Shown: piece after piece, positions 60,435 through 64,000 of the stretch
Numbering within the stretch: position 1 is the stretch's first letter
Layout: every line of letters begins with the position of its first letter
DNA from: Armatimonadetes bacterium Uphvl-Ar1
Lineage (GTDB): Bacteria > Armatimonadota > Fimbriimonadia > Fimbriimonadales > Fimbriimonadaceae
Assembly: GCA_002162075.1 (NCBI GenBank)
Contig: CP021423.1
Location: 1,302,001-1,366,000, forward strand
Length of the DNA stretch: 64,000 bases
Reading direction: 5' to 3'
Program-made: the position numbers and the translations under genes
Notes under the pieces: generated by a model
Databases searched by the model: none
Told to the model about the DNA's origin: nothing
What the model saw: the letters and a program-made list of their open reading frames with translations, nothing else

Positions 60435-62192
60435 ATGGCAGCTCCTGCTCAAACTGACGTCCGCTGGGATCTCACCCCATTCTACACTTCCGTCACCGAT
60501 CCCGCATACGCTAAAACCCTCGCGGAACTTCCCGACCTCCTCACCAAGATCGAAGCTCACCTCGATTCCCTCAGCCCGAGCCTGACCGCCGAGCAACTCA
60601 AGAATTTCCTCGCCGAATTTGAGCAAACCTTCCTAACATATCGCCTCATCTCATCCTACACGAGTCTCGTAGTAAGTGCCGATGCCAACGACAACGATGC
60701 TCAAAAAGCCCTCAGCTCCCTCCAAGCCATCGCAACCCGAGCCGAAAAGTTCTCCCGTCGATTCGAAAGCTTCATTGGAACCCTTGATCCAAAACTTTGG
60801 GAAAACGCACCCGAACTTAAGGACGACAAGTTCCCCCTAAGCAGAATTCACTCATCCGCCAAGCATCTCCTCTCACCAGAGCTCGAAGCCCACACCGCCG
60901 ATCTCGAAGAATTTGGATCAACCGCCTGGGAACGACTCTACGACGACTTCAGCAGCAACATCCAGGTCGAATTGAACGGAAATTCCGTTCCAATCTCGGC
61001 AATTCGAGGCATGGCGTACGACACCAATGCTGAAACCCGGGCGACTGCCTTTTCGGCAGAACTCGCCGCCTGGAAAGCAAACGAAATCCCTCTCGCCGCC
61101 GCCATGAACAGCATCAAAGGCGAAGCATCTCATCTCGCCGCCCAGCGAGGATGGCCCGAGCAACTCGATGTCACCCTGCACTACTGCAACATGGATCGGG
61201 CAAGCCTCGAAGCCATGCTCGAAGCCGCCAAAGACTCCTTCCCCGATTGGCGAAGGTATCTCAAAGCCAAAGCAAAGCTCCTCGGTCACACCAACGGACT
61301 GCCATTCCATGATCTTTTCGCCCCCATCGGAGCCGATACTTCCTGGACTTGGCAACAAGCCGAAACTTTTGTTGAAGAAGGCTTCCGCGCTTATTCCGAC
61401 AAACTAGGCGATTTCGCCAAGCTGTCATACGACGAAAACTGGCACGACGCATTCCCCCGACCAGGGAAGCGAGATGGCGCATTCTGCGCCGGAGTAACCC
61501 CTGGCATCAGCCGAATGCTCCACAACTTCAAAGAGAGCGTCAACGGAGCCATGACCCTTGCTCACGAACTTGGTCACGCCTATCACAACCTGTGTCTGGA
61601 GAGCCGAACGGGAATCCAAAGGCGCACTCCGATGACCCTCGCCGAAACCGCATCAATCTTCTGCGAAACCATCATCAAACGTAAGGCAATCTCCGAATCG
61701 ACTGGTGATGCCAAGCTGGCCATTCTCGAAGCTTCCCTCCAGGGCAGCTGCCAAGTCACCGTGGACATCACAAGCCGCTTCCTCTTCGAATCAGCCGTCA
61801 TCGAAAAACGCAAAGAACGCGCATTGACCCCAGAAGAATTCTGCGACCTTATGCGCCAAGCCCAGCTCGACACATATGGCGACGGCCTCGATCCGGAAAA
61901 ACTACACCCCTACATGTGGGCCGCCAAACCCCATTACTATAGCACGTTCGCGTTTTACAACTTCCCGTATATGTTCGGCCTTCTTTTCGCCCTCGGTCTC
62001 TACCGCATCTATCAAGAATCACCAGATGGCTTCCACGAACGCTACGACAGCCTTCTCTCTCGAACGGGAATGGCAATGGCCGCCGACCTCACTCAAGAAT
62101 TCGGGATAGATATCACCCAAAAGTCATTCTGGGCTGGCTCTCTCGCCGTCCTTCGTGACGACATCGACGAGTTCTGCAACCTCGTCGGATAG
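60435..62192 (+). CDS. Oligoendopeptidase F (M3B), second copy
   Basis: A 585-residue M3B zinc peptidase with HEXXH in LAHELGHAYHNL (His377, Glu378, His381), the downstream Glu region MTLAETASIFCETIIKRK, and GAFCAGVTPGIS. It is the second M3B peptidase in this window and is distinct from that at 43001 in length and in the linker (for example WDLTPFYTSVTDPAYA). Divergent from the Lrp gene, whose regulator might control it. A 17-bp terminator follows. Confidence 0.92.
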   Translation: MAAPAQTDVRWDLTPFYTSVTDPAYAKTLAELPDLLTKIEAHLDSLSPSLTAEQLKNFLAEFEQTFLTYRLISSYTSLVVSADANDNDAQKALSSLQAIATRAEKFSRRFESFIGTLDPKLWENAPELKDDKFPLSRIHSSAKHLLSPELEAHTADLEEFGSTAWERLYDDFSSNIQVELNGNSVPISAIRGMAYDTNAETRATAFSAELAAWKANEIPLAAAMNSIKGEASHLAAQRGWPEQLDVTLHYCNMDRASLEAMLEAAKDSFPDWRRYLKAKAKLLGHTNGLPFHDLFAPIGADTSWTWQQAETFVEEGFRAYSDKLGDFAKLSYDENWHDAFPRPGKRDGAFCAGVTPGISRMLHNFKESVNGAMTLAHELGHAYHNLCLESRTGIQRRTPMTLAETASIFCETIIKRKAISESTGDAKLAILEASLQGSCQVTVDITSRFLFESAVIEKRKERALTPEEFCDLMRQAQLDTYGDGLDPEKLHPYMWAAKPHYYSTFAFYNFPYMFGLLFALGLYRIYQESPDGFHERYDSLLSRTGMAMAADLTQEFGIDITQKSFWAGSLAVLRDDIDEFCNLVG

Positions 62193-62194
62193 AT

Positions 62195-62238
62195 TTGTTA
62201 ACACGGGAGGGTTCTCATACTCCCTCCCGTGTTAACAA
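62195..62238 (+). terminator. Long perfect hairpin after the second pepF
   Basis: TTGTTAACACGGGAGGG pairs perfectly with CCCTCCCGTGTTAACAA (17 bp), beginning 3 nt after the stop, with a 10-nt loop. No long T tract follows, but the stem is strong enough to act as a terminator. Confidence 0.8.
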
Positions 62239-62246
62239 TTGCCCTT

Positions 62247-62327
62247 CATAACAAAACCCTAACCAATTCTTACCACTCTCATAACATCCCAAGACCAAAT
62301 TGAGGGCTTGGAGGAATCCAAGTCATC
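62247..62327 (+). promoter_or_regulatory. Pilin leader, copy 1, with Shine-Dalgarno hairpin
   Basis: 81 nt in front of the pilin ATG, matched without gaps to 63465-63545. The shared parts are CATAACxAAACCCTAA at the 5' end, ATAACATC at offset 34 and GGGCTTGGAGGAATCCAAGT near the end. CTTGGA (62307-62312) and TCCAAG (62317-62322) form a hairpin whose loop and 5' arm contain GGAGGA, the Shine-Dalgarno. Confidence 0.75.
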
Positions 62328-63158
62328 ATGAAATCAAGAGCATTCACTCTCATTGAGCTATTGGTCGTCATCGCGATCATTGCAATTCTTGCCGCCATTC
62401 TGTTCCCGGTCTTTGCGCAAGCAAAACAATCAGCCAAGGTCACCTCTTCCCTGAGCGGAATCAAGCAAATGGCCCTCGGCCTCAACATTTATTCCGCCGA
62501 CTACGATGACATGGCTGTCCACGACTACGGCACCAACTACCTCGCCGAAGATACATGGGTCGGAGACATATATCCGTATGTCAAAAACCGAGGCATCTTC
62601 TTCGATAAGACAATTGCCGAGCCAAAGGGCACCCAAGACCCTGTCAATGGCGAAATTTTCCCTGACCCGTTCTATCCGGGATTCAATTACAAGTGGCAGT
62701 GGATCACCAACTTCTCCCTGAACGTAGACGGCTATTCCCGTTACTTCGGCGGAACGGATTGTCTCACCGCCTTCTCCGGAAGCACCGACCAAGTACGATC
62801 CCTCTCGGGTATCGAAGACGTCTCCTCGCGCCTTGCCGTAACACCAACCCGATACGCTAACCTCAACTATTCCTGGATGCGGTTCTATGCATTCGATGCC
62901 GCTTGGCCAACCATGGATCGCTACGCAAGTGGATTCAGCTGGTACCAACTCGTCTGGGATGCTCGCCGACAATACGGCAATCGCTTCATCGGAGCATTTG
63001 CAGATGGCCACGCCGGCAAGTTCGGTAAGGAAAAGTTCGTTGGATATTACGCCGACACTCCAAGCCAAAACGAAGCAAACACAACCGCTCAGTTCTGCAC
63101 CGCGATGGATCGAAACGGACGCTGGGCGTTCTGGGGCAAGCCATGGCAAGCAAACTAA
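62328..63158 (+). CDS. DUF1559/GspG-like pilin-type protein
   Basis: A 276-residue pilin-like protein: MKSRAFTLIELLVVIAII with the prepilin signal (cleavage before Phe, Glu at +5), IAILAAILFPVFAQAKQSAKVTSSLSGIKQMALGLNIYSADYDDMAV, and a long C-terminal domain ending in a variable tail with GAFADGHAGKFGKEKFVGYYAD. Proteins of this kind are often abundant in Armatimonadota and Planctomycetota genomes. It has the 81-nt leader and SD hairpin shared with the next pilin gene. Its last 16 bp overlap the lipoprotein gene. Confidence 0.9.
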   Translation: MKSRAFTLIELLVVIAIIAILAAILFPVFAQAKQSAKVTSSLSGIKQMALGLNIYSADYDDMAVHDYGTNYLAEDTWVGDIYPYVKNRGIFFDKTIAEPKGTQDPVNGEIFPDPFYPGFNYKWQWITNFSLNVDGYSRYFGGTDCLTAFSGSTDQVRSLSGIEDVSSRLAVTPTRYANLNYSWMRFYAFDAAWPTMDRYASGFSWYQLVWDARRQYGNRFIGAFADGHAGKFGKEKFVGYYADTPSQNEANTTAQFCTAMDRNGRWAFWGKPWQAN

Positions 63159-63331
63159 TCATTGCACTGACTGTTGCAACAATCAGCTTCGTTATGATCG
63201 GATGCCAAGGTCAAGCGACTGACGATATGAAAGTCGATGCGCCAACCATGTCGGCCGATGAGCAAGCAAAAATCGAAGGCGGACGCCACGATGAAGCAAC
63301 TCAAGAACGCCTCGACAACCGACCTCGATAA
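63143..63331 (+). CDS. Small lipoprotein
   Basis: A 62-residue lipoprotein: LIIALTVATISFVMIGCQGQ gives a lipobox with Cys21. The mature part is short and charged (about 40 residues) with no domain. It overlaps the end of the pilin gene by 16 bp, so it may be linked to the pilin system. A terminator follows at 63355. Confidence 0.7.
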   Translation: MASKLIIALTVATISFVMIGCQGQATDDMKVDAPTMSADEQAKIEGGRHDEATQERLDNRPR

Positions 63332-63354
63332 AGAAAGACAATCTAGTGCAATTC

Positions 63355-63385
63355 GCCCGGCTTACCCTCAAGCCGGGCAATTTTT
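63355..63385 (+). terminator. Rho-independent terminator after the lipoprotein gene
   Basis: GCCCGGCTT / AAGCCGGGC (9 bp) with a 6-nt loop, followed by a TTTTT run. It closes the pilin-lipoprotein transcript before the next pilin leader. Confidence 0.9.
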
Positions 63386-63464
63386 ATTGCCATCGTTTCA
63401 ACCCAGTGGGCAAATCTGACGAGGACAACCGCTATTAAATCTCGCCACATTAACGTTTCGCCCT

Positions 63465-63545
63465 CATAACTAAACCCTAATCATTCCTTATTCATGCAAT
63501 AACATCTGAGTTCCAGAGTGGGGGCTTGGAGGAATCCAAGTCATC
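63465..63545 (+). promoter_or_regulatory. Pilin leader, copy 2, with Shine-Dalgarno hairpin
   Basis: Second copy of the 81-nt leader at 62247. CTTGGA (63525-63530), loop GGAA and TCCAAG (63535-63540) again contain the SD in the hairpin. The last 20 nt before the start codon are identical in both copies, as is the position of ATAACATC. Confidence 0.75.
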
Positions 63546-64000
63546 ATGAAATCACGAGCATTCACCCTCATCGAGCTCCTGGTCGTTATTGCGATCATAG
63601 CCATTCTGGCCGCCATCCTTTTCCCGGTCTTCGCTCAAGCCAAAGCCGCCGCAAAGAACACTCAAGACCTCAGCAACCTCAAGAACATCAGCACCTCAGC
63701 CCTCATCTACATGGCTGACTATGATGATCGGTACGTCACAGTTGGTGCATCGGATCCCTACCAAGGTTCAGCATTCAACATCACCCCGACGACGAGCCCG
63801 GCCGGTCCCGCACCCGGAGTGCCCTGGCGAGGATGGGGTCTGTTGCTTCAGCCGTACATCAAGAACAAAGAAGTTTTCCGCTCTCCGCACATGGCTCGAA
63901 CTGGTGCATTCACCGGCACCTGCGCCAACAACGCTGGAGCGCAACTCACCAACAACTACTCAATGAACTGGTTGCTCGGTCGAGACGGCACCTACGGAAC
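63546..64000 (+). CDS. DUF1559/GspG-like pilin-type protein, C-terminus off the right edge
   Basis: A third full-signal pilin-like gene, of which 151 codons are visible. It shares MKSRAFTLIELLVVIAII and IAILAAILFPVFAQAKAAAKNTQDLSNLKNISTSALIYMADYDDRYV with the gene at 62328, then diverges (GVPWRGWGLLLQPYIKNKEVFRSPHMA, as in the minus-strand copy at 38833). It has the same leader and RBS hairpin as the gene at 62328. Confidence 0.9.
   Translation, partial: MKSRAFTLIELLVVIAIIAILAAILFPVFAQAKAAAKNTQDLSNLKNISTSALIYMADYDDRYVTVGASDPYQGSAFNITPTTSPAGPAPGVPWRGWGLLLQPYIKNKEVFRSPHMARTGAFTGTCANNAGAQLTNNYSMNWLLGRDGTYG

Overview
The window looks like chromosomal DNA of a Gram-negative-type bacterium of the Armatimonadota, most likely the Fimbriimonadia; this is inference. 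The pointers are three pilin-like genes with the strongly conserved N-terminus FTLIELLVV(I)A(I/V)IAILAAILFPVFAQAK-type (DUF1559/GspG-like), a PEP-CTERM protein, an outer-membrane beta-barrel protein, lipoboxes, and very tight gene packing with frequent ATGA/TAATG overlaps and GTG/TTG starts. No phage, transposase, integrase or CRISPR array is visible. || Layout: 1-4290 (minus) is a motility and chemotaxis block: fliD (cut by the left edge), an HDOD-domain gene, cheA, cheW. 4382-8852 (plus) is a tight run of a HAD phosphatase, an Ig-like secreted protein, an outer-membrane barrel and a secreted caspase-fold protein without catalytic residues. 8911-12475 holds a helix-hairpin-helix protein and the minus-strand set grpE-glmM-coaX. 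12568-18101 holds a 3-hydroxyisobutyrate-dehydrogenase-like gene, a BMP/nucleoside-type ABC transporter (ATPase and two permeases) and a secreted protein. 18106-24270 carries an S41 protease, mgtE, tilS and ftsH; 24349-30393 a TPR protein, a YfhO-like membrane protein, two unequal clpS genes and gyrA. || 30446-39696 contains envelope and hypothetical genes, an EVE-domain gene, glgA, aspS, an unusual pilin-like protein, an APH-family kinase and a pilin-like gene. 39744-46733 contains hslU, recN, pepF, two DinB-like paralogs and glyQ. 46790-51679 has a PEP-CTERM protein, lipoproteins, PRC-barrel and CsbD stress proteins, tRNA-Leu(UAA), rpmG-rpmF and secreted proteins. 51687-54456 has a frameshifted nadE, a lipoprotein and a frameshifted htpX preceded by a yybP-ykoY (Mn2+) riboswitch. 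54477-60338 (minus) carries a PrpD-family gene, an m5C methyltransferase gene split by a repeat, a trans-sulfuration enzyme, an Eis-like acetyltransferase and an Lrp regulator. 60435-64000 holds a second pepF and two pilin genes (the last cut by the right edge) that share an 81-nt leader. || Most genes are housekeeping: cell wall and cofactors (glmM, coaX, nadE), translation (tilS, aspS, glyQ, L32, L33, tRNA-Leu), proteostasis (grpE, ftsH, hslU, clpS x2, htpX, pepF x2) and DNA topology/repair (gyrA, recN). The most interesting signals are the Mn2+ riboswitch in front of an M48 protease, a family of palindrome plus G-quadruplex repeats (one splitting a gene), the matched pilin leaders whose Shine-Dalgarno sits in a hairpin, the pseudo-caspase operon and the degenerate ClpS paralog. 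Two genes carry one-base deletions in C/G runs, which may be real or may be sequence errors.
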